A stretch of DNA of 64,000 nucleotides from Streptomyces tanashiensis (GCF_014648895.1 NZ_BMRZ01000003.1:806001-870000); one strand, 5' to 3'; counted from the stretch's first letter, positions 53,325 to 61,166 are shown. Notes: generated by a model not told the origin, from the sequence alone. Program-made: numbers and translations.

Positions 53325-53909
53325 GTGGTGGACCGAGAGAGCGTGCCAGGGCTTCCCGCGACCGGCTGGGCGGTGCTCGGACTGCTGTCCCACGGGCGGG
53401 AGTTGTCCGGCTACGACGTCAAGAAGTGGTCCGACCGGTCCCTCGGCCTCTTCTACTGGAGTCCCTCCTTCAGCCAGATCTACAGCGAGCTGAAGCGCCT
53501 GGAGACCAGCGGCTACGCCACCTCGCGGCTCGTCGCCCCCGAGGCCGGCACGCGTGACAAGCGCGTCTACCGGATCACCGACGAGGGCCTCGCCGCCGTC
53601 CGCGCCTGGGCCCGTACGGCCCCGCTCGACCCGCCCGTCCTCAAGCACGGGCCGATGCTCCGGCTCTGGCTCGGACACCTCGTCGAACCCGAGCGGATGC
53701 GGGAGATCCTGGCCGCCCACCGGGAGTACGCCGAGACGATGCGGCGGCGCGCCGAGGCGGACGCGGCGGACGCGGGGGCGGACGAGGCCTGGGCGTACCC
53801 GCGGCTCACCCTCGTCTGGGCCGAGCGGTACTACACGGCCGAACGCGACCTGGCCGACGCCATGCTCGCGGACATCGAGGAGTTGCAGGGGGAACGTCCA
53901 TGGCACTGA
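53325..53909 (+). CDS. PadR family transcriptional regulator
   Basis: A 194-residue regulator. The winged helix (about 10-85) has TGWAVLGLLSHGRELSGYDVKKW, FSQIYSELKRLETSGYATSR and KRVYRITDEGLAAVRAWA. The C-terminal helical domain (about 100-190, with WLGHLVEPERMREIL) is the PadR dimerisation region. It probably represses the divergent oxidoreductase and itself through the palindrome in between. TAGACT six bases before the GTG suggests a leaderless message. Its end overlaps the VWA gene by ten bases. Confidence 0.88.
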   Translation: MVDRESVPGLPATGWAVLGLLSHGRELSGYDVKKWSDRSLGLFYWSPSFSQIYSELKRLETSGYATSRLVAPEAGTRDKRVYRITDEGLAAVRAWARTAPLDPPVLKHGPMLRLWLGHLVEPERMREILAAHREYAETMRRRAEADAADAGADEAWAYPRLTLVWAERYYTAERDLADAMLADIEELQGERPWH

Positions 53910-54619
53910 GCCTGCGGAAGGTCGAGGAGACCGCGCCCGCCCTGGTGGGTCTCTACACGTCCGCCGGGGACTCGCTCCAGCGGCACGGCATGAGCGGGCA
54001 GCGGGTCGCCGTCTACCTGGTCGTCGACTACTCGGGCTCCATGAAGCCCTACTACGCCGACGGGACCGTGCAGGCCCTCGCCGACCGGGTCCTCGGACTC
54101 TCCGCGCACCTCGACGACGACGGGCGGGTGCCGGTCGTCTTCTTCTCCACCGGCATCGACGCCGAGACCGACATCCGGCTCGACGACCACGTCGGCAGGA
54201 TCGACCGGATCGTCGCCGGGCTCGGCCACATGGGGAAGACGAGCTACCACCTCGCCATGGACGCCGTCATCGACCACTACCTGGACAGCGGCTCCACCGC
54301 GCCCGCGCTCGTCGTCTTCCAGACCGACGGAGGGCCGATCAACAAGCTCGCCGCCGAGCGGTACGTCTGCAAGGCGGCCCGGCTGCCGATCTTCTGGCAG
54401 TTCATCGGCTTCGGCGACCCCGGCAGCCGGCAGTTCGAGTTCCTGCGCCGGCTCGACGAGCTGGACGTGCCCGCGAAGCGGCCCCTCGACAACGCCGGCT
54501 TCTTCCACGCGGGCCAGGACCCGAGCCGGGTCCCCGACGCGGAGCTGTACGACAGGCTCGTCTCCGAGTTCCCCGCGTGGCTCGCCGCGGCCCGGGCCCA
54601 GGGCGTCGTCCGGTCATGA
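53900..54619 (+). CDS. VWA domain protein (TerF-like)
   Basis: A 239-residue protein consisting of a von Willebrand A domain. The metal-ion-dependent adhesion site is DYSGSMKPYY (D-x-S-x-S), with FQTDGGP as the second aspartate loop and GKTSYHLAMDAV supplying the threonine. The layout VAVYLVVDYSGSM resembles the VWA proteins of tellurium-resistance-type (TerF/TerY) systems, although no other ter genes are nearby. The ATG at 53900 lies ten bases inside padR, so it is co-transcribed with the regulator. It probably acts as a calcium- or magnesium-dependent protein-binding module. Confidence 0.85.
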   Translation: MALSLRKVEETAPALVGLYTSAGDSLQRHGMSGQRVAVYLVVDYSGSMKPYYADGTVQALADRVLGLSAHLDDDGRVPVVFFSTGIDAETDIRLDDHVGRIDRIVAGLGHMGKTSYHLAMDAVIDHYLDSGSTAPALVVFQTDGGPINKLAAERYVCKAARLPIFWQFIGFGDPGSRQFEFLRRLDELDVPAKRPLDNAGFFHAGQDPSRVPDAELYDRLVSEFPAWLAAARAQGVVRS

Positions 54620-55522
54620 ACCCGAGGACGCTCCCACCTCCCGGTCCAGGCGGGCGAACTGCTCCTCGGTGAGCGCGACGTCGAGCGCCCCCAGGTTCTC
54701 CACGAGGTGGGCCGCCGAGGACGTGCCCGGGATCGGGAGGATGTGCGGGGCCCGGTGCAGCAGCCAGGCCAGCGCCGCCTGGGACGGGGTCGCGCCGACC
54801 TCACGGGCCACCCGGGCGACCGGCCCGTCCGGGTCCGCGTGCCCGCCCATGGCGACCGGGAAGAAGGGGACGAAGGCGATCCCGCGCCCCGCCGTGTGGT
54901 CGACGACGGCCTCGTGGTCGCGGGTCGCCAGGTTGTAGAGGTTCTGCACGGCCGCGATCGGGGCCACCGCCTCGGCCTCCTCCAGCTGGGCGACCGTCAC
55001 CTCAGAGAGCCCGATGTGCCGGACCTTGCCCTCCTCCTGGAGCCGCTTCAGCGCGCCGACCTGCTCGGCGACCGGGAACCGCTCGTCGAGACGGTGCAGG
55101 TACAGGAGGTCGATCCGCTCCGTGCGCAGCCGGCGCAGGCTCAGCTCGGCCTGCTGGCGCAGATAGGCGGGGTGGCCGAGCGGCACCCACTCGGTGGGGG
55201 AGGGCCGGACCACGCCGGCCTTGGTGGCCACCGCGACCCCGTCCCCGTACGGGTGCAGCGCCTCGGCGAGCAGCTCCTCGCCGGCCCCCAGGGCGTACGC
55301 GTCGGCCGTGTCGAACAGGGTGACGCCCGCCTCGGCGGCCGTCCGGAGCAGGCCCACCGCCGCCGCCCGGTCGGCCGGGGCCGTCCAGATGCGGGCCTCC
55401 GGGCCGGTCGGGTCGCCGGGTCCGTCGGCGAGTCGCATCGTGCCGTAGCCGACACGCCGGACCGGGAGGTCGCCGCCGAGCTCGAATATCGTCGTGTCGG
55501 AGGAGTTCGCGTTGTTCGTCAT
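54614..55522 (-). CDS. aldo/keto reductase
   Basis: A 302-residue NADPH-dependent TIM barrel. The catalytic Asp-Tyr-Lys-His tetrad is visible in FDTADAYALG (Asp, Tyr), VATKAGV (Lys) and LLYLHRLDERFP (His). The cofactor tail-binding region is PIPGTSSAAHLVENLGA. It reduces aldehydes or ketones of unknown identity. It is divergent from a MerR regulator, and its minus-strand promoter has MerR-type spacing around a palindrome. The -10 is 7 bases from the ATG, so the mRNA is probably leaderless. The gene overlaps the VWA gene by six bases at their ends. Confidence 0.9.
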   Translation of the reverse strand: MTNNANSSDTTIFELGGDLPVRRVGYGTMRLADGPGDPTGPEARIWTAPADRAAAVGLLRTAAEAGVTLFDTADAYALGAGEELLAEALHPYGDGVAVATKAGVVRPSPTEWVPLGHPAYLRQQAELSLRRLRTERIDLLYLHRLDERFPVAEQVGALKRLQEEGKVRHIGLSEVTVAQLEEAEAVAPIAAVQNLYNLATRDHEAVVDHTAGRGIAFVPFFPVAMGGHADPDGPVARVAREVGATPSQAALAWLLHRAPHILPIPGTSSAAHLVENLGALDVALTEEQFARLDREVGASSGS

Positions 55523-55529
55523 GCCCGGA

Positions 55530-55561
55530 AACGTAGGAGCTCACATGAATGTGAGGTTCAA
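55530..55561 (-). promoter_or_regulatory. MerR-type promoter of the aldo/keto reductase gene
   Basis: Read on the minus strand: -35 TTGAAC (55561-55556), a 19-20-base spacer filled by the palindrome CTCACAT-TC-ATGTGAG (55555-55540), then -10 CTACGT/TACGTT (55536-55530). Over-long spacers centred on a dyad are the hallmark of MerR-activated promoters. Confidence 0.65.
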
Positions 55562-55575
55562 GCGAGGACGGGCAG

Positions 55576-55593
55576 ATGTGAGGGGGGTCACAT
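55576..55593. promoter_or_regulatory. second ATGTGA/TCACAT dyad at the merR start
   Basis: ATGTGA and TCACAT flank six G bases just at the MerR gene's ATG. It repeats the half-site of the promoter dyad and may permit autoregulation. Confidence 0.45.
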
Positions 55594-55957
55594 GAAGATC
55601 GGTGGGCTGGCGCGCGAGACCGGGGTGAGCGTCCGGCTGCTCCGCTACTACGAGGAGCAGGGCCTCCTCGACTCGGAGCGCACCTCGGGCGGTCAGCGGG
55701 TCTACGCCCCCGACGCCCCCGCCGTCGTACGCCGCATCCGGGCCCTCCTCGGCGCCGGACTGCCGACCCGGGTCATCGCCGAGGTCCTCGACTGCGTCTG
55801 CGGCAGCGAGGCGGAGATCGAGCCCTGCCTCAGCCCGATGCTCGTCGCCCGGCTCGACGCCATCGACGAGCAGATCCACGGCCTCCAGGACACCCGCTCC
55901 TCGCTCGCCGCGCTCGTGGCGGCGACCGAGGGAAGGCGACTCGCCACCGCCGACTGA
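55592..55957 (+). CDS. MerR family transcriptional regulator
   Basis: A 121-residue regulator. MKIGGLARETGVSVRLLRYYEEQGLLDSERTSGGQRVY is the complete MerR winged-helix domain. A helical linker follows (RIRALLGAGLPTRVIAEVLDCVCG) and then a short dimerisation helix. CVCG and a further EPCLSP cysteine lie at the end, so a thiol- or metal-sensing role is possible. It probably activates the divergent aldo/keto reductase gene through the dyad in its promoter. GGGGGG lies before the ATG. Confidence 0.9.
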   Translation: MKIGGLARETGVSVRLLRYYEEQGLLDSERTSGGQRVYAPDAPAVVRRIRALLGAGLPTRVIAEVLDCVCGSEAEIEPCLSPMLVARLDAIDEQIHGLQDTRSSLAALVAATEGRRLATAD

Positions 55958-56008
55958 GCGGTGGGAATCCGGTGGATCCCGGTCGCGGTCGGGGGCGATC
56001 ATGGCGCC

Positions 56009-56389
56009 ATGACCTCTCTCGTGCGACACGTGACCATCGACTGCGCCGACGCCTACGCCCTGGCGACCTTCTGGGCGAAGGTCCTCGACTCCAAGGTCTC
56101 CGACGACGACCGGCCCGGTGACGAGGAGGCGCTCGTCGAATCGGCCGGCGCGGGCCTCCTCTTCATCCAGGTCCCCGAGGCGAAGGCGGTGAAGAACCGC
56201 GTCCACCTCGACCTCCAGCCGCAGGACCGCACCCGCGACGAGGAGGTCGAGCGGCTGCTCGGCCTCGGCGCCACGCTGCTCGACGACCGCCGGAACCCGG
56301 ACGGCACCGGCTGGGCGACCCTGGCGGACCCCGAGGGCAACGAGTTCTGCGTGGAGCGCAGCAAGGCGGAGCGCGCGGCGACCTCCTGA
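56009..56389 (+). CDS. VOC (glyoxalase-like) family protein
   Basis: A 126-residue protein with one beta-alpha-beta-beta-beta pair: VRHVTIDCADAYALATFWAKVLD at the start, NRVHLDLQPQDR in the middle and WATLADPEGNEFCVERS at the end. This is the glyoxalase/bleomycin-resistance/dioxygenase superfamily. Metal ligands would be the His in RHVTID, the His in RVHLDL and the Glu in GNEFC. Substrate is unknown. GATCAT lies about 7 bases before the ATG at 56009, so it may have its own promoter. Confidence 0.85.
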   Translation: MTSLVRHVTIDCADAYALATFWAKVLDSKVSDDDRPGDEEALVESAGAGLLFIQVPEAKAVKNRVHLDLQPQDRTRDEEVERLLGLGATLLDDRRNPDGTGWATLADPEGNEFCVERSKAERAATS

Positions 56390-56459
56390 CCGCGCCGGTG
56401 CGCAGACATCCGGAGTAATCCGGACAGTGGCTGTCGGGTATCCGGTGTTTCCTGGAGTC

Positions 56460-56969
56460 ATGGGAGACACCGGAACCACCTGGTCGGCCTTCGAGGCCGC
56501 CGAACCCGAGTTCGCCGCGACCGTACGGGAGCGCTTCGGGCAGTACACCCACCACGCCCTCGCCACCCTGCGGAAGGACGGCTCGCCCCGCCTCAGCGGC
56601 ATCGAGGCCGACTTCCGCGACGGGGAGCTCTGGCTCGGCATGATGCCGAGCTCCCGCAAGGCGCTCGACCTGCGCCGCGACCCCCGGTTCGCCCTGCTCG
56701 CCAACCCGGGCGCCGGCACCGACATGGGCGGCGGGGACGTCCGGATCTCCGGGCGGGCGGTCGAGATCACCGACCCGGAGGCCCTGGACCGGTACGCGGC
56801 CGAGGCGGGCGAGCCGCAGCCCTTCCACCTCTTCCGGGTGGAGCCGTCCGAGGTCGTGCGGACCTGGGTGGACGGCGAGGAGATCGTCTTCCGCAGCTGG
56901 GCGCCGGGACGCCCGACACGGACGATCCGGCGCGGCAACGACGACAGCCCGCCCCGCGAGGACACCTGA
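56460..56969 (+). CDS. pyridoxamine 5'-phosphate oxidase-like flavin/F420-binding protein
   Basis: A 169-residue split-barrel protein. HHALATLRKDGSPRLSGIEADFRDGELWLGM and ALDLRRDPRFALLANPG follow the PNPOx-like fold, which binds FMN, F420 or haem in various members. VEITDPEALDRYAAE belongs to the C-terminal helix. Residues needed for true PNP oxidase activity cannot be recognised, so it is probably a reductase or cofactor-binding protein of unknown substrate. The ATG at 56460 has TGGAG about 6 bases upstream; a start at 56427 is less likely. Confidence 0.82.
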   Translation: MGDTGTTWSAFEAAEPEFAATVRERFGQYTHHALATLRKDGSPRLSGIEADFRDGELWLGMMPSSRKALDLRRDPRFALLANPGAGTDMGGGDVRISGRAVEITDPEALDRYAAEAGEPQPFHLFRVEPSEVVRTWVDGEEIVFRSWAPGRPTRTIRRGNDDSPPREDT

Positions 56970-57009
56970 CCCCTGACCGGCCCCGCGCGGGTGGGACCAG
57001 AATGGGCAC

Positions 57010-57690
57010 GTGCCGAACACTGCAAGCAAGAAGAAGACCCAGATGGGCGGGGGGCCCGAGCGGCGCCGTGAACTCCTGGACACGGCGGCCGAGGTCTTCG
57101 CCGCCCAGGGGTACAACGCCACCACCGTCCGCAAGATCGCGGACGCCGCCGGGATGCTCGCCGGCAGCCTCTACTACCACTTCGACTCCAAGGAGTCGAT
57201 GCTCGACGAGATCCTCTCCACCTTCCTGAACGAGCTGTGGGACGGGTACGACGCCGTCCTCGACGCCGAGCTCGGCCCCCGCGAGACCATCGAGGCGCTC
57301 GTCACGGAGTCCTTCCGGGAGATCGACCGGCACCGCGCCGCCGTCGCCATCTACCAGAAGGAGTCCCAGCACCTCGTCGACCTGCCCCGCTTCGGCTACC
57401 TCACCGAATCGCAGCGCAGGTTCGAGAAGGCCTGGCTGGGCACCCTGGAGCGCGGCGTCGCGGCCGGGGTCTTCCGCGCCGATCTCGACGTCCGGCTCAC
57501 CTACCGCTTCGTGCGCGACACCGTCTGGGTCGCCGCGTCCTGGTACCGGCCGGGCGGACAGCACAGCCCGGAGGAGATCGCCCGCCAGTACCTGTCGATG
57601 GTCCTGGACGGGATCGCCGTCCGCGATCCCGGGGCGACCGGGACGTCCGGGGCGTCCGGGGAGCGGGGGGTCGGGGCGGGAAGGTCCTGA
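57010..57690 (+). CDS. TetR family transcriptional regulator
   Basis: A 226-residue regulator. The DNA-binding domain (about 15-62) has ELLDTAAEVFAAQGYNATTVRKIADAAGMLAGSLYYHFDSKESML, a standard TetR helix-turn-helix. A ligand-binding domain follows with IYQKESQHLVDLPRFGYL, which resembles KstR2-type regulators of lipid catabolism. That resemblance is from memory and tentative. The tail (GATGTSGASGERG) is disordered. CAGAAT lies 6 bases before the GTG, a leaderless-type promoter. No obvious target gene is adjacent. Confidence 0.87.
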   Translation: MPNTASKKKTQMGGGPERRRELLDTAAEVFAAQGYNATTVRKIADAAGMLAGSLYYHFDSKESMLDEILSTFLNELWDGYDAVLDAELGPRETIEALVTESFREIDRHRAAVAIYQKESQHLVDLPRFGYLTESQRRFEKAWLGTLERGVAAGVFRADLDVRLTYRFVRDTVWVAASWYRPGGQHSPEEIARQYLSMVLDGIAVRDPGATGTSGASGERGVGAGRS

Positions 57691-57700
57691 GGCGCACTAT

Positions 57701-57835
57701 TGTTCCGGTAGAGACATCCGGGATCCGTATCGCGTTTTCCGGGAGACAGCCGGGGCCCGTATCGCGTGTTCCGGGAGAGACAGCCGGGGCCCGTATCTCG
57801 TGTTCCGGGTAGAAACAGCCGGGGCCCGCATCGCG
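57701..57835. repeat. four tandem degenerate ~34-base repeats
   Basis: Four consecutive units (57701-57734, 57735-57766, 57767-57800 and 57801-57835) share the frame TTCCGGG..GAGACAGCCGGGG and CCGTATCGCG. The last unit's second half forms the left arm of the hairpin at 57815-57855. The array starts 10 bases after the TetR stop. The DEAD-box gene begins 27 bases after the hairpin. Confidence 0.85.
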
Positions 57836-57855
57836 CAGGTGCGGGCCCCGGCTGT
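57815..57855. terminator. hairpin ending the tandem array
   Basis: A perfect 15-bp stem (ACAGCCGGGGCCCGC, 57815-57829, with 57841-57855) and 11-base loop. It probably ends the TetR transcript, or lies in the leader of the helicase message. Confidence 0.75.
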
Positions 57856-57881
57856 GCCGCGCACCGGCCAGGAAGGCACGA

Positions 57882-59645
57882 ATGACCCGCTCCGAACGTT
57901 CCCAGAGGCGAGGCCCCCGCACCGCCCAGGCGAAGTCCACGTCCCAGCCGAAGGGCCCCCGCGGCGGCCGTCGTCCCGCCGCGCCCCCGCCGCCGCAGGA
58001 GTTCACTCCGCCGGAGACGGTGACGCCCGCGCTGCCGGCCGTGGCCTCCTTCGAGGACCTGGACATGCCGGCCGCGCTGCTGCGGACGCTCACCGAGCAG
58101 GGCGTCACCGAGCCCTTCCCGATCCAGGCCGCGACCCTGCCGAACTCGATCGCCGGGCGCGACGTCCTCGGCCGGGGGCGCACCGGCTCCGGCAAGACGC
58201 TCGCCTTCGGGCTCGCGCTCCTCGCCCGCACCGCCGGCCGCCGCGCCGAGCCGACCGCGCCCCTCGCGCTGGTTCTGGTACCGACCCGCGAGCTCGCCCA
58301 GCAGGTCACCGACGCGCTCACGCCGTACGCCTCCGCGCTGCGGCTGCGGATCACCACGGTCGTCGGCGGCATGTCGATCTCCCGGCAGTCCTCGTCCCTG
58401 CGGCGCGGCGCCGAGGTCCTCATCGCCACGCCCGGCCGGCTCCACGACCTCATCGAGCGGGGCGACTGCCGTCTCGACCAGGTCGCCGTCACGGTCCTCG
58501 ACGAGGCCGACCAGATGGCCGACATGGGCTTCCTGCCGCAGGTCACGAAGCTGCTCAAGCAGGTCGAGCCGGGCGGTCAGCGGCTGCTGTTCTCCGCGAC
58601 CCTCGACCGGAACATCGACCGCCTGGTCAAGATGTTCCTCGACGACCCGGTGGTGCACTCCGTCGACCCCTCGGCCGGCGCGGTGACCACGATGGAGCAC
58701 CACCTCCTGTACGTGGCCGACGAGACCGACAAGAAGGCCGTCACGCTGCGGATCGCGGCCCGCGACGGCCGGACGATCCTCTTCATGGACACCAAGCGGT
58801 CCGTGGACCGGATGGTCAAGCGGCTCCTCGCCAACGGCGTCCGGGCGTCCGGACTGCACGGCGGCCGCTCGCAGCCGCAGCGCAACCGGACCCTGGACCA
58901 GTTCAAGACCGGCCAGGTCACCGCGCTCGTCGCGACGAACGTGGCGGCCCGCGGCATCCACGTCGACGACCTCGACATGGTCGTGAACGTCGACCCGCCG
59001 ATGGACCACAAGGACTACCTGCACCGGGGCGGCCGCACGGCCCGCGCCGGCGAGTCGGGCAGCGTCTTCACCCTGGTCCTGCCGGAGCAGAAGCGGGACA
59101 TGGGCCGGCTGATGTCGAACGCGGGCATCAGCCCCCGTACGGCGCAGATCAAGTCCAGCGACGAGGAGCTCGCCGAGCTCACCGGCGCCCGGGAGCCCTC
59201 GGGCGTCCCCGTCGTCATCGAGACGCCGCAGCCGACCCCGCCGCGCAAGGCGGCGGGCGCCGCCGGCTCCGGCGCGGGCGGTGGCCGTCGCCGCCGCCGT
59301 CCGGCCGGTTCCGGAGCCGGAAACGGTGGTACGGGCACGGCCGCACCGGCCTCGGGCCGCACCTCCGGCACGTCCGGCGGCCGCGGTTCCGCCCCGTCCA
59401 CCGGCCGGGGTTCCGGCGCGGCGACGGGCACGGGCCGGGGTTCCGGCGGCGCGTCCGGCTCCGGGCGTGCCGCGGCCGGTTCGGGGCGCGGCTCCGGCGC
59501 GGGCCGTGGTTCCGGCTCCGGCGCGGGCGCCGGGCGTGGTGCGGCGGCCGGCGCCGGCCGGGGCGGGCGTCAGGCCCCGGGCACCAGCCGTTCGCGGAGC
59601 GCCGCGAGCTCGCGCAGCTCCAGGCCGAGGCCGACCGACACGTAA
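57882..59645 (+). CDS. DEAD-box RNA helicase with Gly/Ser/Arg-rich tail
   Basis: A 587-residue ATP-dependent RNA helicase. Motifs in order: Q motif region TEPFPIQAATLP, Walker A GRTGSGKT, PTRELAQQ, DEAD in VLDEADQMADMGF, SAT in LFSATLD, and HRGGRTARAGESG. The core ends near residue 430. The remainder is a low-complexity Gly/Ala/Ser/Arg tail with RGSG and GAGRG repeats that probably binds RNA, perhaps in cold-shock or ribosome assembly roles. The last 76 bases overlap the convergent tyrosine phosphatase gene, so its C-terminal residues are constrained by both frames. Confidence 0.92.
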   Translation: MTRSERSQRRGPRTAQAKSTSQPKGPRGGRRPAAPPPPQEFTPPETVTPALPAVASFEDLDMPAALLRTLTEQGVTEPFPIQAATLPNSIAGRDVLGRGRTGSGKTLAFGLALLARTAGRRAEPTAPLALVLVPTRELAQQVTDALTPYASALRLRITTVVGGMSISRQSSSLRRGAEVLIATPGRLHDLIERGDCRLDQVAVTVLDEADQMADMGFLPQVTKLLKQVEPGGQRLLFSATLDRNIDRLVKMFLDDPVVHSVDPSAGAVTTMEHHLLYVADETDKKAVTLRIAARDGRTILFMDTKRSVDRMVKRLLANGVRASGLHGGRSQPQRNRTLDQFKTGQVTALVATNVAARGIHVDDLDMVVNVDPPMDHKDYLHRGGRTARAGESGSVFTLVLPEQKRDMGRLMSNAGISPRTAQIKSSDEELAELTGAREPSGVPVVIETPQPTPPRKAAGAAGSGAGGGRRRRRPAGSGAGNGGTGTAAPASGRTSGTSGGRGSAPSTGRGSGAATGTGRGSGGASGSGRAAAGSGRGSGAGRGSGSGAGAGRGAAAGAGRGGRQAPGTSRSRSAASSRSSRPRPTDT

Positions 59646-60466
59646 CGGAAGAGGCTCCCGTACGAGGTGCGGACCTGGTCGAGGGCGGCGTCCAGGTACT
59701 CGGCCCGCACCTCCTGGAGCGGCACGATCAGCTCCGGGTTCTGCATGAGCCCGCCCTGCTTCAGGCCCTCCCGCACCCGCGCGTCGTAGGCGGCGCGGAA
59801 GGTGTTGGAGGCCAGGTAGTCGGCGCGGGCGGAGGACTCGGGCACCCCGAGCAGGGTGAGCAGGAGCCAGCTCGTCCAGCCGGTGCGGTCCTTGCCGGAG
59901 GTGCAGTGCAGGAGCAGCGGCCCCCGGCGGGGATCGGCCAGGTCCCGCAGGGTGGCCGCGAGGGCGGCCCGGTTGGCGGCGTCGGTGACGAAGGTCCGGT
60001 AGACCCCGCGCATGAAGGCGGCGGCGCGCCCGCCGCCGAGCATCTCCTCCTGCCGCACCGGGTCGCGGGAGCCGATCGCGGCCATCAGCTGCCCGAACAG
60101 GCCGTTGTCGGTGACGGGCCGCGCGACGGGGACCGGCCCGGCGGGCAGCCGGTCGGCGCCGTCGTACTGGACCTCCAGCGGGATCCGCAGGTCGACCACG
60201 GTGCCGAGGCCGAGTCCGGCGAGGGTGGTGAGGTCGGCGTCGGTGAGCTTGGCGAGGTGGTCGCTCCGGTAGGCGAGACCGTGCCGGACCCGCGCGCCGT
60301 CGTAGGTGGTGTAGCCGCCGAGATCGCGGACGTTGACCGCGCCCTGGAGCGGGATGTGCCGGATGGCGGTCGTCGAGCGGGGGCGGGCGGCGAGGGCGGG
60401 CGGCGCGGCGCCGAGGAGCAGCGCGGCACCGGTGGTGGTGAGCAGCGCGCGTCGGGACAGGGGCAT
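59570..60466 (-). CDS. secreted protein tyrosine phosphatase (dual-specificity type)
   Basis: A 298-residue phosphatase with a Tat-like signal: SRRALLTTTGAALLLGAAPPALA at the N-terminus, with an Ala-x-Ala site near residue 26. NVRDLGGYTT and the active-site loop HCTSGKDRTGW place Cys188 and Arg194 in the C-x5-R signature. This is the Y_phosphatase3 (Siw14/MptpB-like) family, acting on phosphotyrosine or phosphoinositides. It probably works outside the cell. Its 3' end overlaps the helicase gene. Upstream is a TGGAAC/GTTCCA palindrome. Confidence 0.88.
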   Translation of the reverse strand: MPLSRRALLTTTGAALLLGAAPPALAARPRSTTAIRHIPLQGAVNVRDLGGYTTYDGARVRHGLAYRSDHLAKLTDADLTTLAGLGLGTVVDLRIPLEVQYDGADRLPAGPVPVARPVTDNGLFGQLMAAIGSRDPVRQEEMLGGGRAAAFMRGVYRTFVTDAANRAALAATLRDLADPRRGPLLLHCTSGKDRTGWTSWLLLTLLGVPESSARADYLASNTFRAAYDARVREGLKQGGLMQNPELIVPLQEVRAEYLDAALDQVRTSYGSLFRYVSVGLGLELRELAALRERLVPGA

Positions 60467-60493
60467 GGCTGGACTCCCTTACGGACTGACGGA

Positions 60494-60514
60494 CGTACGG
60501 CCGGTGGCCGTACG
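60494..60514. promoter_or_regulatory. CGTACGGCC inverted repeat in the phosphatase leader
   Basis: CGTACGGCC and its complement (60494-60502, 60506-60514) flank GGT, 28 bases before the phosphatase start. Flanking GACGGACG copies extend the symmetry. It may fold in the 5' leader of the mRNA or bind a regulator. Confidence 0.35.
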
Positions 60515-60583
60515 GCTGACGGACTCGGGTGGGACAGCCGTGGGCGGACGGGCCCGCGGAGCGAGCGGGACGGCGGGTCGCCC

Positions 60584-60598
60584 TGGAACGCGGTTCCA
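60584..60598. promoter_or_regulatory. TGGAAC/GTTCCA palindrome
   Basis: A perfect 6-bp-arm inverted repeat around GCG, about 120 bases upstream of the phosphatase gene and next to AT-rich TAACTAACG (minus strand). It is a possible operator or activator site. Confidence 0.35.
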
Positions 60599-60661
60599 TC
60601 AAACGTTAGTTAGGTGACCTGCCGGCAAGGAAAGTAGCAGCCGGAAGGGTCGAGCGGGAGG

Positions 60662-60688
60662 GGTGTGCGGCACCCGGTGCCGCACACC
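60662..60688 (-). terminator. terminator of the MarR gene
   Basis: A perfect 12-bp stem (GGTGTGCGGCAC, 60662-60673, with 60677-60688) and CCG loop, 11 bases past the MarR stop on the minus strand. Confidence 0.8.
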
Positions 60689-60698
60689 GGCGGCGCGG

Positions 60699-61166
60699 CT
60701 ACTCCGCGAGGCGCTTGGTGGCGGCGCGCTGGCGTGCGGTCGCGCCCGTCAGGAAGCGGGTGACCGTCGCCAGCTCCTCGGTCGTGAACTCCTCGTAGAG
60801 CTCGTGCACCTCGCGCGCCCAGTCGTCGAAGAGCGGGGCGAGCTCGGCCAGCTTCTCGGGGCGGGGCTCGACGAGCACCCGGCGCTTGTCCGTCGGGTGC
60901 TTCACCCTGCGCACGAAGCCCTTGCGTTCGAGGCGGTCGACGAGCCCGGTGACGGAGGCGGGGGCCAGGCCCGAGTGCTCGGCCAGCTCCTTGGCGGTGA
61001 GGGGGCCGTGCCGTTCGAGCAGGTCGAGCGTCTTGGTCTCGGTGGCGCCGAGGTCCTGCTGGGCCGCGATCGCCGAGTGGAAGGCGACGGAGGCGGCGCT
61101 GGAGTCCCGGCCGGCGGCGGTGAGGGCGGCGACGACCGCGTCTCGTTCCTGGTCCTGCTCGCTCAT
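60699..61166 (-). CDS. MarR family transcriptional regulator
   Basis: A 155-residue regulator. The winged helix spans about 40-110: ATETKTLDLLERHGPLTAKELAEHSGLAPASVTGLVDRLERKGFVRR, with the wing around HPTDKRRVLVEP. N- and C-terminal helices form the dimer interface. It is divergent from the MFS pump at 61278. Two perfect palindromes sharing TTTCGTTCG arms lie between them, so it probably represses the pump and itself until a drug or metabolite binds. Confidence 0.9.
   Translation of the reverse strand: MSEQDQERDAVVAALTAAGRDSSAASVAFHSAIAAQQDLGATETKTLDLLERHGPLTAKELAEHSGLAPASVTGLVDRLERKGFVRRVKHPTDKRRVLVEPRPEKLAELAPLFDDWAREVHELYEEFTTEELATVTRFLTGATARQRAATKRLAE

Noticed and set aside
51876..53906. 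Long minus-strand frame spanning the oxidoreductase and padR
   Set aside because: It runs in a different frame from both real genes and shows no recognisable domain.
57701..57835. Tandem repeats as a CRISPR array
   Set aside because: Units are contiguous without unique spacers and no cas genes are present.
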